Source of the DNA: Fen-1254 sp963769605
GTDB lineage: Bacteria > Bacteroidota > Ignavibacteria > UBA10030
Assembly: GCA_963769605.1 (NCBI GenBank)
Contig: CAVYML010000008.1
Coordinates: 1 to 22,934 of the forward strand
DNA: 22,934 bases
Direction: 5' to 3'
The translations under genes were made by a program, and so were the position numbers. The notes below the pieces were generated by a model that saw only the letters and a program-made list of their open reading frames with translations, was not told where the DNA came from and searched no databases. Below are positions 14,297-22,542 of the stretch, one piece after another (position 1 is the first letter of the stretch; the number at the start of each line of letters is the position of its first letter).

Positions 14297-15454
14297 TTGA
14301 ACCGAATTTATTTAGATTATAGCGCTGCGACTCCTATCCATCCCGATGTCGCTGCCGTCATGAATTCTATTGCAGAGGAATATCCCGCAAATCCATCTTC
14401 TGTGCATTGGGACGGGCGGCAGGCAAGAAAAAGGCTTGAGGAAAGCCGTGAGACTATTGCGCGTGAACTTGGGGCCGCGAATGAGGAAATATATTTTACA
14501 AGCGGTGGAACAGAGTCGGACAATTACGCTCTTCTTGGGACATTTGCAGCCGCGAAAGAAAAGGGTAAGAACCATCTTATTGTCAGCGCTATTGAACATC
14601 ACGCGGTTTTACATGCATCTGAATATATTCGTTCTCTTGGAGCAGAACTAACGGTCGTTCCGGTTGATAAAAACGGAGTGATCGACCCGAAAGACGTTTT
14701 CGATGCTCTTCGGCCTTCGACTTTCCTTATTTCAATTATGCTTGTGAACAATGAAATCGGAACTGTACAGCCCGTTTTTGAGATCGCCCGGCATGCGAAG
14801 GAAATGGGAGTTTCCGTACACACGGATGCCGTCCAGGCAGCCGGAAAACTTAATTTTGACTTACATTCTTTGCCGGTAGATCTCCTCTCCATCTCAGCGC
14901 ATAAAATCTACGGACCAAAAGGAATAGGCGGATTGTTTGTGCGAAAAGGGACGTCTTTAAAACCGCTTTTCTTCGGCGGAGGACAGGAAGCCGGAAGACG
15001 GCCGGGAACTGAAAATATCGCAGCTGCTGCCGGATTTGCCGTGGCATTGAATTTATGTAAAATGAAATTAGAATCCGAAAATACGCGATTGGCAAATTTA
15101 AAATCTTTACTGTCGAGCGAGATTAAAAAGCACTATCCGAATGTCATTGTGAACGCCGAAGATGTGGAAGCTATTCCTCAAATCCTGAACATTTCGTTCG
15201 ATTCGAAAGATTACAACATCCAAGGAGATGCATTGATCCTTGGCATGGATCTGCATGGGATCTCGGTTACAAGCGGATCTGCATGCACTTCAGGCAGCCT
15301 GCAGCCATCTCATGTGCTCATGGCGATGGGACATGACGAAGCGACAGCACGTGCGTCGATCAGATTTTCAACGGGTAACTGGACAACGGAGCAGGATATC
15401 CAAGATGCAGTTCAGGCGCTTCAAGAAGTTATGAAAACAGTTCTTAGTTCGTAG
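14297..15454 (+). CDS. Cysteine desulfurase (NifS/IscS family)
   Basis: This PLP enzyme removes sulfur from cysteine for Fe-S clusters or thio-modified tRNA. Numbering from TTG 14297, the protein starts NRIYLDYSAATP, the usual family start, and has TSGGTESDN near 68-76, HTDAVQAAGK near 185, the PLP lysine in ISAHKIYGPKG (K203), RRPGTENI near 234 and the catalytic cysteine in SGSACTSGSLQPSH (C330). Total length is 385. The frame is open upstream to ATG 14246, but those 17 codons come from a dispersed repeat, so TTG is preferred although no ribosome binding site is evident. The cysteine loop ending SGSLQPSHVL fits the NifS-like branch. The final residues VLSS and the stop TAG are heptamer repeat sequence. 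No IscU or IscR neighbour is present. Confidence 0.93.
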   Translation: MNRIYLDYSAATPIHPDVAAVMNSIAEEYPANPSSVHWDGRQARKRLEESRETIARELGAANEEIYFTSGGTESDNYALLGTFAAAKEKGKNHLIVSAIEHHAVLHASEYIRSLGAELTVVPVDKNGVIDPKDVFDALRPSTFLISIMLVNNEIGTVQPVFEIARHAKEMGVSVHTDAVQAAGKLNFDLHSLPVDLLSISAHKIYGPKGIGGLFVRKGTSLKPLFFGGGQEAGRRPGTENIAAAAGFAVALNLCKMKLESENTRLANLKSLLSSEIKKHYPNVIVNAEDVEAIPQILNISFDSKDYNIQGDALILGMDLHGISVTSGSACTSGSLQPSHVLMAMGHDEATARASIRFSTGNWTTEQDIQDAVQALQEVMKTVLSS

Positions 15455-15532
15455 TGCGTAGTTCGTAGTTCGTCGTGTGTAGTTCGTAGTGCGTGGTTCG
15501 GGGGTATGTATTTAGCGAACCAACTAAGAACC
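15440..15532. repeat. Heptamer inverted pair between convergent genes
   Basis: Left arm 15440-15500 (AGTTCGT, AGTGCGT, AGTTCGT, CGTGTGT and others) begins inside the desulfurase gene. Right arm 15515-15532 is GCGAACCAACTAAGAACC. With the hairpin at 15561 it fills the gap between the converging desulfurase and phosphatase genes and could act as a two-way terminator. Confidence 0.8.
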
Positions 15533-15560
15533 ATTCCACTATCATCCCATAACGAAGCAA

Positions 15561-15586
15561 CCGCGACGACCCGTCGCGGCTACAAA
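15561..15586. repeat. CTGTAGCC-family hairpin supplying the ppx stop codon
   Basis: CCGCGACG (15561-15568), loop ACC, CGTCGCGG (15572-15579), then CTACA. On the minus strand its core is identical to the first hairpin at 3977-3995. The TAG of its TGTAGCC end is the stop codon of the minus-strand phosphatase gene. Confidence 0.85.
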
Positions 15587-16563
15587 GTAGATGTTATGGC
15601 TTCCAGCATCATCCCATAACGCAGTCCCTGCCGGCTGACTACGATTTCCGGAATTGAAAAATAAGAAAGCACTTCTTTAAGAATGAGTATCCCGCCCAGA
15701 ATAATATCTGCACGATCGGGGAGAATCGCCGGATAGTGTAAAATTTCCGGAAGAGTGAGCTTTGCAAGACGTTCAAAAATGGTGTCGATGTGAGATTTGG
15801 GAAGTCTATAACCATGAATCTTTAAACCATCGAAAAATTCTAAATTCTGATCAAGTGCTGCAAGTGTCGTCAATGTTCCAGCAACACCATATAATATGGA
15901 ACCATCTGCAAATGGGGGAAAGAATTTTAACTGGTTCCGTATATAGTCATTTGCCGTATGAAGAGCCTCAAGATCTGGAGGAGATTTTCTCAAGATTCTT
16001 TCCGTCAGTCGAACGGATCCGATATCGAGACTTTTATTTTCAAGAATGTTTGATCCACAGCCATAAATCAATTCAGTGCTTCCTCCGCCTATATCAAGCA
16101 CACCGCGAACGGCATTTGACTCCGGAAATCCCCACAACGCTCCTCGATATGTCATGAGAGCCTCTTCGACGCCGGAAAGGATGCGAATTTTAATCCCGGT
16201 ATGATCAAAAATGAACTTTACAAATTCTTCCCGATTTTCAGCATCCCGCAATGCGCTTGTTCCGCATGCTCTGATTGCTTCAACTCCTTCCAATAGAGCG
16301 ATTTGCCGATATGATTGAACAAATCCTAACACACGTTCAAAAGTCTCAGGAACGAGGAATCGGTTTTCATCGACTCCCTTACCAAGACGTGCAATTGCAT
16401 GTTCATCACGTATGATTCTGGTTATCCGATGTCCCTCAATCTCAGCAATAAGCATGAGAATGGTGTTTGTACCGATGTCAATCGCTGCGATCTTAGTTCG
16501 TCGTTCGTTGTTCGTAGTTCGTAGTTTGTGATTCATGTCTTTAACGAGTCGTTTATAATTCAT
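15580..16563 (-). CDS. Ppx/GppA family exopolyphosphatase
   Basis: This 327-residue protein of the ASKHA fold probably hydrolyses polyphosphate or pppGpp. It shows the phosphate-1 loop AAIDIGTNTILMLIAEI (26-42), GTSALRDAEN (101-110), the catalytic LSGVEEALMTYRG (129-141) and the phosphate-2 loop GVLDIGGGSTELIYG (154-168). It ends about where the short, two-domain members end, without the C-terminal HD domain of long Ppx. The first 24 residues are odd: HKLRTTNNERRTK (12-24) is translated heptamer repeat. No ATG lies between the repeat and the conserved core, so either the repeat is really translated from ATG 16563 or 16536, or a non-ATG start is used. Both ends of the gene thus touch repeats. 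Confidence 0.88.
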   Translation of the reverse strand: MNYKRLVKDMNHKLRTTNNERRTKIAAIDIGTNTILMLIAEIEGHRITRIIRDEHAIARLGKGVDENRFLVPETFERVLGFVQSYRQIALLEGVEAIRACGTSALRDAENREEFVKFIFDHTGIKIRILSGVEEALMTYRGALWGFPESNAVRGVLDIGGGSTELIYGCGSNILENKSLDIGSVRLTERILRKSPPDLEALHTANDYIRNQLKFFPPFADGSILYGVAGTLTTLAALDQNLEFFDGLKIHGYRLPKSHIDTIFERLAKLTLPEILHYPAILPDRADIILGGILILKEVLSYFSIPEIVVSRQGLRYGMMLEAITSTL

Positions 16564-16620
16564 GGTTCAAAATTTTTAGTCAAGAGCAAACCACGAACCC
16601 AGCACTAAGAACTAAGAACC
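16493..16620. repeat. Heptamer inverted pair straddling the ppx start
   Basis: Left arm 16493-16530 (AGTTCGT, CGTTCGT, TGTTCGT, AGTTCGT, AGTTTGT) lies within the reading frame of the phosphatase. Right arm 16588-16620 (AACCACGAACCCAGCACTAAG and on) lies upstream of it. The start codon sits in the loop. Confidence 0.8.
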
Positions 16621-16623
16621 TTT

Positions 16624-17493
16624 TTAATATTTTGATAGAGCAACGGCAAGCCATTCATTCTCCGCAATATACTCCACCACAGAGAGCCGCTGTTTTGTAA
16701 ATAATGGAATAAGCGTTTCATAATCCGTTGTAAGTATTCCGGAAAAAATTATAATATTTCCTTTTTTGACCTTTTTCGAAAGGAAATGGAGGAACCTTGT
16801 AATGGTAGGAACATCAATGTTGGCGATTATAAGATCAAATGTTCTATTAGGCATCTTATGAGCGCTTCCGAGCAGAACATGCACCTTTGTCTCGACTTTG
16901 TTTTTTTTAACGTTTTCACGGGCATTAGAGAGCGCCCAGGCATCATTATCGATGGCAATTGCGGAATGTGCGCCTAATTTTATGCAGGCAATAGCTAAAA
17001 TACCAGTCCCGCAGCCAAAATCTATGATTTTATCCCCTTTTTGAAGATATCGCTCAAGCAATGCAAGACTCAAACGAGTTGTTTCATGATGTCCTGTACC
17101 AAATGACATTTTGGGATCTATATGCAGGACAATTTTGCCCATATCTTTTATTCTTAATTTTTTCCATGACGGCTTTATGATAATGGATTTTGTAGCTTCT
17201 ACAATGCCTGTCTGAGATTCCCATTTAGCATTCCAATTTTCTTCATGTATGATCTTGTGTGAAACTGTTAAATGCAATTGTGAAAATTCATTAGCAAATT
17301 TTTCTAATGTACTATATAGGCTATTTGCAATGGTTTTGAATGATACCTGCGTAGATATATAACAGGAAAGGGAGTCCTGTTCCTGCAAGAAACCAGTAAA
17401 CCCTATCATTGATAATTGGCCTGAAAGAAGGTCTTGATGAGAGAGTGGGATTGTAATTATAAATTGATGCCATTTTTTATTATGCATATTCAT
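16624..17493 (-). CDS. prmA: Ribosomal protein L11 methyltransferase
   Basis: This SAM-dependent enzyme trimethylates lysines and the N-terminus of ribosomal protein L11. Numbered from ATG 17493, the protein has 289 residues. It shows the linker motif ENWNAKWES near 85-93, the family signature DPKMSFGTGHHETTRL (126-141), the SAM loop IIDFGCGTGILAIA (156-169), the acidic AIDND (180-184) and LIIANID (221-227). The frame is open to GTG 17556, but the 21 extra residues (including NHAPRTKKLKE) are repeat-derived, and MNMHNKKWHQFIITIP is a normal start. It lies between dacB and ppx on the same strand, with repeat-filled gaps of 60 and 110 bases. The family call is secure. Confidence 0.92.
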   Translation of the reverse strand: MNMHNKKWHQFIITIPLSHQDLLSGQLSMIGFTGFLQEQDSLSCYISTQVSFKTIANSLYSTLEKFANEFSQLHLTVSHKIIHEENWNAKWESQTGIVEATKSIIIKPSWKKLRIKDMGKIVLHIDPKMSFGTGHHETTRLSLALLERYLQKGDKIIDFGCGTGILAIACIKLGAHSAIAIDNDAWALSNARENVKKNKVETKVHVLLGSAHKMPNRTFDLIIANIDVPTITRFLHFLSKKVKKGNIIIFSGILTTDYETLIPLFTKQRLSVVEYIAENEWLAVALSKY

Positions 17494-17499
17494 TTCTTT

Positions 17500-17595
17500 T
17501 AGTTTTTTAGTTCGTGGTGCATGGTTCGTAGTTTGGTCGTTAATGATAATACGCACAATGAACTAAGAACCACGCACCACGCACTACGAACTACG
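17500..17595. repeat. Gene-free heptamer inverted-pair element
   Basis: Left arm 17500-17534 (AGTTCGT, GGTGCAT, GGTTCGT, AGTTT) and right arm 17559-17595 (GAACTAAGAACCACGCACC and on) enclose about 24 bases of unique sequence. It separates prmA from the DD-peptidase gene. Confidence 0.85.
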
Positions 17596-17604
17596 CTCTT
17601 TAAA

Positions 17605-18567
17605 TTAATCATTCCTAAATTCTGACAATATTTCACCAATCTTGTCTTGCATATTTCGATAAACATCCGGCGAGTCTAAAAAATTCTGTATCATAATCGA
17701 AAACGCAAGCAATTCTCCATCCTTTGTCCGGACATATCCGGCAAGGCAGCTTACACCGTTGAGTGTTCCCGTTTTTGCCATTAAATTGGCTTGAGCGTTT
17801 GTTCCTGCCATTCTGTATTGCAATGTTCCGTCGATGCCGGCGATAGGAAGCGCCGCCGAAAAACGTTTGAATAAATTTGGATTTTTATGCATTTCGACTA
17901 AGAGATGCACAATGATGTGGGAAGAAAGAAGGTTATAACGCGAGACACCGGATCCGTCAACGATGCGATATTTTGTCGTATCAATTCCAATGGATGCCAT
18001 GAATTGATTTACAACGTATATGCCTTTCTTAGAAGTTGCAGGTAAAGAATATTTTTGCGCAGAAAGCGTTTTTAAAATGTTTTCAGCGGAAAGATTATCG
18101 CTTATTTTCAAAGCATGAATAAGAACGGTGTCAAGAGATATCTCATGCACGGCAACACAAGAAGCATGTGCCGGCGCAACGCCGGTTGTCAAAGATCCAT
18201 TTACTAAAATTCCATGCCGAGACAAAGACTCTTTCAATAATTGTCCCGCATAAAGTTCCGGCCTGCGAAGAGAAAGAGAGAATGTCCTCGGCGTGTCCGC
18301 TGACAGCACTTCTCCTTCAACGATGATCGTATTGGGCCAGAGAGAAGATGGCCTTCGAATTTTGAAAGGTTGGCGTATGGAATCCGAGACTGTTAAGGTC
18401 GAATTCAGAATCTGTACAAACGAAGTCGAGGGATCGAGTGTCACGACAGCCGGATCGCCGATTCTGAATGCCGGTTGCACATGGACTTCAATGCAATTCT
18501 TATTGATCGACAGCGCAGAAATGCATGCTTCGTCCGGATCCGGTTCATCGTCCCACATCCATCCCAT
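17605..18567 (-). pseudogene. dacB: DacB-type D-Ala-D-Ala carboxypeptidase, C-terminal part after frameshift
   Basis: This is the larger part of a peptidase S13 (PBP4/DacB) gene, a periplasmic enzyme that trims or cleaves peptidoglycan cross-links. From MGWMWDDEPD it shows the active-site SDN (146-148), the conserved VDGSGVSRYN (193-202) and KTGTLNGVSCLAGYV (255-269, the third penicillin-binding motif). It lacks the nucleophile, which lies in the reading frame at 18599-19057. The same frame continues upstream of the ATG with GICVDASFFDDQPWG, proving the two parts were one gene. With the other part the length is about 484 residues, as expected for DacB. Net change is one extra base, or two missing. 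Confidence 0.85.
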
Positions 18568-18598
18568 CCCCCACGGTTGATCGTCAAAAAAAGATGCA

Positions 18599-19057
18599 TC
18601 AACGCAAATTCCTTCCCGTACCTGCAGTAATGTCCCGCATCCTAAGCTGAAAAGCTAATGTGTCTAAATCGCATTTTTGTAAATCCGGGTCGCCATAGCC
18701 TTTCAGATAGATTTTATCTGCTGTACCTCCGGTATCTATAGTGTCTGCCAAAAGTGTCGTCTTGAATGTGTAATTGTTCTGCAACCCTCCAATTGCACTT
18801 GCTATTGTAAAAAGTTTAAGCGTAGAGGCAGGAAGGAGAAGCAGAGAACTGCTGCGATCGTATAATATCTCATTTCTGTCGACAGAAACAATTTTAATGC
18901 TCGCAGTGGTTTGTGCGAAGGCGGAGTCGGAAAGCAGGGCATCAATTTCATGCTTTAGAAGTTTTTTTGGATCGGAAGCAAATGGGAAAAAAGAAGCGGT
19001 TGTGCAGCCGCAGAATGAAAGGAGAATGCATAAATATATGATGTTTTTAAAATGCAT
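18599..19057 (-). pseudogene. dacB: DacB-type D-Ala-D-Ala carboxypeptidase, N-terminal part before frameshift
   Basis: This 152-residue part begins with a signal peptide ending FCGC, which suggests a lipoprotein, and carries the nucleophile motif PASTLK (S78, K81) followed by LFTIASAIG, and YLKGYGDPDL, typical of S13 enzymes. It ends with RDITAGTGRNLR and a stop where family members continue into a DxSFFDD...PWGxGWMWDD segment. That segment is present in the next frame, so the shift lies near 18615-18635. The break may be a true mutation or an assembly error; without it both halves would form a normal, fully motif-bearing enzyme. Confidence 0.82.
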
Positions 19058-19072
19058 GTTGAGCGTTTTTTT

Positions 19073-19171
19073 TGTTCTTAGTTCTTAGTTCGTGGTTCGT
19101 AGTTCGTGGTATATTAAACTTCAGCACTACGCACAAAGCACTACGAACTAAGAACCAAGCAACTACGAACT
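19073..19171. repeat. Heptamer inverted-pair element between divergent dacB and secA
   Basis: Left arm 19073-19110 (AGTTCTT, AGTTCGT, GGTTCGT and on) faces right arm 19122-19171 (AGCACTACGCACAAAGCAC through TACGAACTA). The centre is about 11 AT-rich bases. The gap 19058-19367 contains this element, a 15-bp hairpin and one more heptamer tract, and no gene apart from an open frame joined to secA. Confidence 0.85.
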
Positions 19172-19227
19172 AAATATATATTGTCTTAAAAATCATCAAG
19201 AAGCAAGATCGATCAACTGTAAAAAAT

Positions 19228-19260
19228 AGATGGGCTCCATCTGACAGATGGAGCCCATCT
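19228..19260. terminator. Perfect 15-bp hairpin upstream of secA
   Basis: AGATGGGCTCCATCT (19228-19242), loop GAC, AGATGGAGCCCATCT (19246-19260) is an uninterrupted 15-bp stem. On the minus strand it is followed by TATTTTTTAC, which resembles an intrinsic terminator reading leftwards. It would stop antisense transcripts coming from secA or mark a former gene end. On the plus strand no T-run follows. Its role is uncertain. Confidence 0.5.
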
Positions 19261-19296
19261 TACGAACCAAGCACCAAGAACCACGAACTAAGAACA
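19261..19296 (-). repeat. Heptamer tract, ACGAACT orientation, upstream of secA
   Basis: Units ACGAACC, AAGCACC, AAGAACC, ACGAACT and AAGAACA form a tandem starting at the last base of the hairpin. This orientation is free of stop codons here, so it leaves an open frame joined to secA. Confidence 0.8.
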
Positions 19297-19367
19297 AGAT
19301 AGCTCTTCTTGTTTTAGGCGTCAAATATGGCTATATTTCAATGATTAATCATTGTCAAAAGGAATAT

Positions 19368-22300
19368 ATGCTGGACTTTTTTAAAAATTTATTCGGCTCG
19401 AAACATGAGCATGACGTCGAAATTCTCTACCCCCTTGTTGAAGAAATTAATGCGCATTTCGAAAAGCTTCAAACACTCTCCGATGAAGAATTAAAAGCGA
19501 AAACTGCGGAATTCAAGAGTAAACTTTCGGATGCAGTCCATCCTGTTCGAGAAGCAATTGAAAAAGCAAAGGAAGATTTAAAAACGGTCGTTACGTTCGA
19601 AGAACGGGAACACCTGTACAATATGATCGACGATTTGAACGCCGAACTCGATCGGAAAATTGAAGACACGCTGGAGGAGCTTTTGCCGGAAGCGTTTGCC
19701 GTCGTAAAGGATGCATGCAGGCGGTTAGTCGGACAGTCATGGGATGCTGCAGGAAATAAAATTGTTTGGGATATGATTCCCTTTGACGTCCAGTTAATTG
19801 GCGGCATAGTTTTGCATCAAGGAAAAATTGCAGAAATGGCGACGGGAGAGGGAAAAACCCTTGTTGCAACTCTCCCGTGTTATCTCAATGCGCTTTCCGG
19901 CAGAGGCGTACATGTCGTTACAGTGAACGATTATCTTGCCGAACGCGATAGTTTATGGATGGGAAAAGTATTCGAATTTCTTGGATTGACTGTAGGCTGT
20001 ATTCTTCAAAATATGGATCCGCAGCACCGGCGAATCCATTATGGAATGGATATCACATACGGCACAAATAACGAATTCGGCTTCGATTATTTGCGCGACA
20101 ATATGGTGGTCAACGCAGAAGAAATGGTGCAGCGGCCTTATAATTACGCTATTGTCGATGAAGTCGATTCCGTGTTGATCGACGAAGCCCGTACACCGCT
20201 TATTATCAGCGGGCCGGTCGCATCGGAAGATCATAAATTCGATGAAATGAAACCTTACATCGAACGGCTTTACAAGGCGCAGCTCAACTTAGTTGCCAAG
20301 ATCACATCCGAAGCGGAGATTCTCGTGCAGCAGCAGCGTGCAGAGGAAGCGGGAGTATTGCTGCTGCGTGCGCAGCGCGGATTGCCCAAGAATAAAAAAC
20401 TTCTCAAATTGTTTTCGGAGCCCTCAAATAAAACTCTGTCGCAAAAAACAGAAAATACATATTTGCAGGATCAAGGCGTGCGCATGCATGAAATAGACGA
20501 CGAGCTCTATTTCGCCATCGATGAAAAATCGCATGTCATCGACCTGACCGACAAAGGACGTGAATTTCTTGCTCAGGCATATCACGGCAACGACAAAGAT
20601 ATTTTTATCATTCCGGACATAGGTACGGAATTGAGCCTTATTGAAGGCGACGATTCTCTTTCTTTTGACGAGAAGCAGCGGAAAAAAGATGACGCCAATA
20701 AATTATTCGCCGAACGCAACGATCGAATTCATACAATTCTCCAGCTCTTGCGCGCTTATTGCCTCTATGAGAAAGACGTAGAATACGTGGTCTCAGATGA
20801 CGGCAAGATTATGATCGTCGATGAATTTACGGGACGCTTGTTGTCCGGGCGGCGCTATTCCGAAGGATTGCATCAAGCGATCGAAGCAAAAGAAGGTGTT
20901 AAAGTCGAACGGGACACTCAAACGCTTGCTACAGTGACGCTGCAAAACTATTTCCGCATGTATAAAAAGCTTTCCGGTATGACCGGAACAGCGGAAACCG
21001 AAGCACCTGAATTCTTCGATATTTATAAATTGGATGTCGTTGTTGTTCCGACCAACAAACCGATGGTACGGGATGATGAAGACGATCATGTTTTTAAAAC
21101 AAAACGTGAAAAATATAATGCGGTCATCGGTGAAATAGAGCGCCTCAGGGAAAAGCAGCAGCCTGTACTTGTCGGTACGACAAGCGTCGATGTTTCGGAA
21201 ACCATCAGTCGGATGCTTAAGAGGAAGGGCATTCCGCATAATGTGCTGAATGCAAAGCAGCATCAGAGGGAAGCGGAGGTCGTTGCACATGCCGGACTTC
21301 CGGGCGGTGTAACAATCTCGACGAACATGGCAGGCCGTGGAACGGATATTAAACTTGGGCCCGGTGTAACGGAAGTCGGCGGGCTGCGCATCATAGGAAC
21401 GGAACGTCATGAATCGCGCCGTATTGATCGTCAGTTGCGCGGACGCGCAGGACGTCAGGGAGATCCGGGCTCCTCACGTTTTTATCTATCTCTTGAAGAC
21501 GATCTGATGCGCCTTTTCGGGAGCGAGCGGATTGCACGGGTTATGGAACGCATGGGACTCGATGAGGGAGAAGTTATTCAGCATCCGATGATCACACGAT
21601 CCGTCGAACGCGCACAGAAAAAAGTAGAAGAGAACAATTACGGCATACGAAAGCGTTTATTGGAATACGACGATGTGATGAACCAGCAGCGGGAAGTAAT
21701 CTATTCGCGCAGGCGACATGCCCTTCTGGGTGAACGAATAAGAGACGACATCTTCGATATGCTTCATGAAGCTTCAGTCAACATTACACGAAAATACTAT
21801 GGTGATGGAAACATCGATGAATTGAAAAATGAAGTCCGTGCGCGGTTTTTGGTTGATCTTGCAATAAATGCGGATCAATTTCAACGGCTCGGCGAAAAAG
21901 GGGTAAGTGATGAAGTTGAAAAATCCGCACAGGAATTTTATCTTCGGAAAGAAGAACAGCTTGGTCCGGTGTTAATGGGGACTCTGGAAAAAATGGCAAT
22001 GATGCAGGTGATCGATGCAAAATGGCGCGATCATTTGAGGGAAATGGACGATCTGAAAGAAGGAATTCACCTCCGGGGATACGGTCAAAAAGATCCTTTG
22101 CTCGAATACAAAACAGAAGCTTTCAATATGTTTTTGGAGCTGATGGATTTGATCTCTGCAGAGGTTCTCGATCTGGTCTTTAAACTGTACCCGGAACGAC
22201 CGGAACAGCTGCCTTCCCATCGTCCGCGCAAAGCTCCCCGCCGGGAAGAGATGGTTCTAACGCATGACTCCGCCGCGGGAGCTGGTTTTGCATCGAATAA

Positions 22301-22445
22301 AGAATCCGCAAGCGGTGAAGCGCAAAAATCCGGCAAATCTGCACCGCCTAAGGTTCAAACAATTCATGCAGCGGAAAAAGTGGGCAGAAATGAACCGTGT
22401 CCCTGCGGCAGCGGGAAAAAATATAAAAATTGCCATGGAGCTTAG
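19368..22445 (+). CDS. secA: Preprotein translocase ATPase SecA
   Basis: SecA drives export of unfolded proteins through SecYEG at the inner membrane using ATP. The start is set at ATG 19368 (AAAGGAA upstream), where the protein begins LDFFKNLFGSK; the frame is open to 19248, but that stretch is repeat-derived. The 1025-residue protein has MATGEGKTL (157-165, Walker A), VNDYLAERD (186-194), DEVDSVLIDEARTP (264-277, Walker B), a long extra segment at about 280-400 as in Bacteroidota/Chlorobi SecA, VGTTSVD, and GRGTDIKLGPGV with the arginine fingers RQLRGRAGRQGDPG. The C-terminal zinc site is CPCGSGKKYKNCH (C1011, C1013, C1022, H1023), which binds SecB and lipid. It is complete. Confidence 0.97.
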   Translation: MLDFFKNLFGSKHEHDVEILYPLVEEINAHFEKLQTLSDEELKAKTAEFKSKLSDAVHPVREAIEKAKEDLKTVVTFEEREHLYNMIDDLNAELDRKIEDTLEELLPEAFAVVKDACRRLVGQSWDAAGNKIVWDMIPFDVQLIGGIVLHQGKIAEMATGEGKTLVATLPCYLNALSGRGVHVVTVNDYLAERDSLWMGKVFEFLGLTVGCILQNMDPQHRRIHYGMDITYGTNNEFGFDYLRDNMVVNAEEMVQRPYNYAIVDEVDSVLIDEARTPLIISGPVASEDHKFDEMKPYIERLYKAQLNLVAKITSEAEILVQQQRAEEAGVLLLRAQRGLPKNKKLLKLFSEPSNKTLSQKTENTYLQDQGVRMHEIDDELYFAIDEKSHVIDLTDKGREFLAQAYHGNDKDIFIIPDIGTELSLIEGDDSLSFDEKQRKKDDANKLFAERNDRIHTILQLLRAYCLYEKDVEYVVSDDGKIMIVDEFTGRLLSGRRYSEGLHQAIEAKEGVKVERDTQTLATVTLQNYFRMYKKLSGMTGTAETEAPEFFDIYKLDVVVVPTNKPMVRDDEDDHVFKTKREKYNAVIGEIERLREKQQPVLVGTTSVDVSETISRMLKRKGIPHNVLNAKQHQREAEVVAHAGLPGGVTISTNMAGRGTDIKLGPGVTEVGGLRIIGTERHESRRIDRQLRGRAGRQGDPGSSRFYLSLEDDLMRLFGSERIARVMERMGLDEGEVIQHPMITRSVERAQKKVEENNYGIRKRLLEYDDVMNQQREVIYSRRRHALLGERIRDDIFDMLHEASVNITRKYYGDGNIDELKNEVRARFLVDLAINADQFQRLGEKGVSDEVEKSAQEFYLRKEEQLGPVLMGTLEKMAMMQVIDAKWRDHLREMDDLKEGIHLRGYGQKDPLLEYKTEAFNMFLELMDLISAEVLDLVFKLYPERPEQLPSHRPRKAPRREEMVLTHDSAAGAGFASNKESASGEAQKSGKSAPPKVQTIHAAEKVGRNEPCPCGSGKKYKNCHGA

Positions 22446-22454
22446 GAAGTTATT

Positions 22455-22510
22455 TAGTTCGTAGTTCGTAGTTTTAAAGACCAAGCCCTAAGAATCAAGA
22501 ACTAAGAACT
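22455..22510. repeat. Heptamer inverted pair between secA and the P-II gene
   Basis: Left arm about 22455-22474 (AGTTCGT, AGTTCGT, AGTTT) and right arm 22480-22510 (ACCAAGCCCTAAGAATCAAG and on) have a short loop. The tract starts about ten bases after the secA stop. Confidence 0.8.
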
Positions 22511-22542
22511 TTTTCAATTCAAAGTTTACCGTTCTAAAAAAT

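Noticed and set aside
20793..21410. Minus-strand open frame of 205 codons inside secA
   Set aside because: It lies opposite conserved SecA motor sequence and encodes a low-complexity product rich in Phe, Arg and Cys with no family features.
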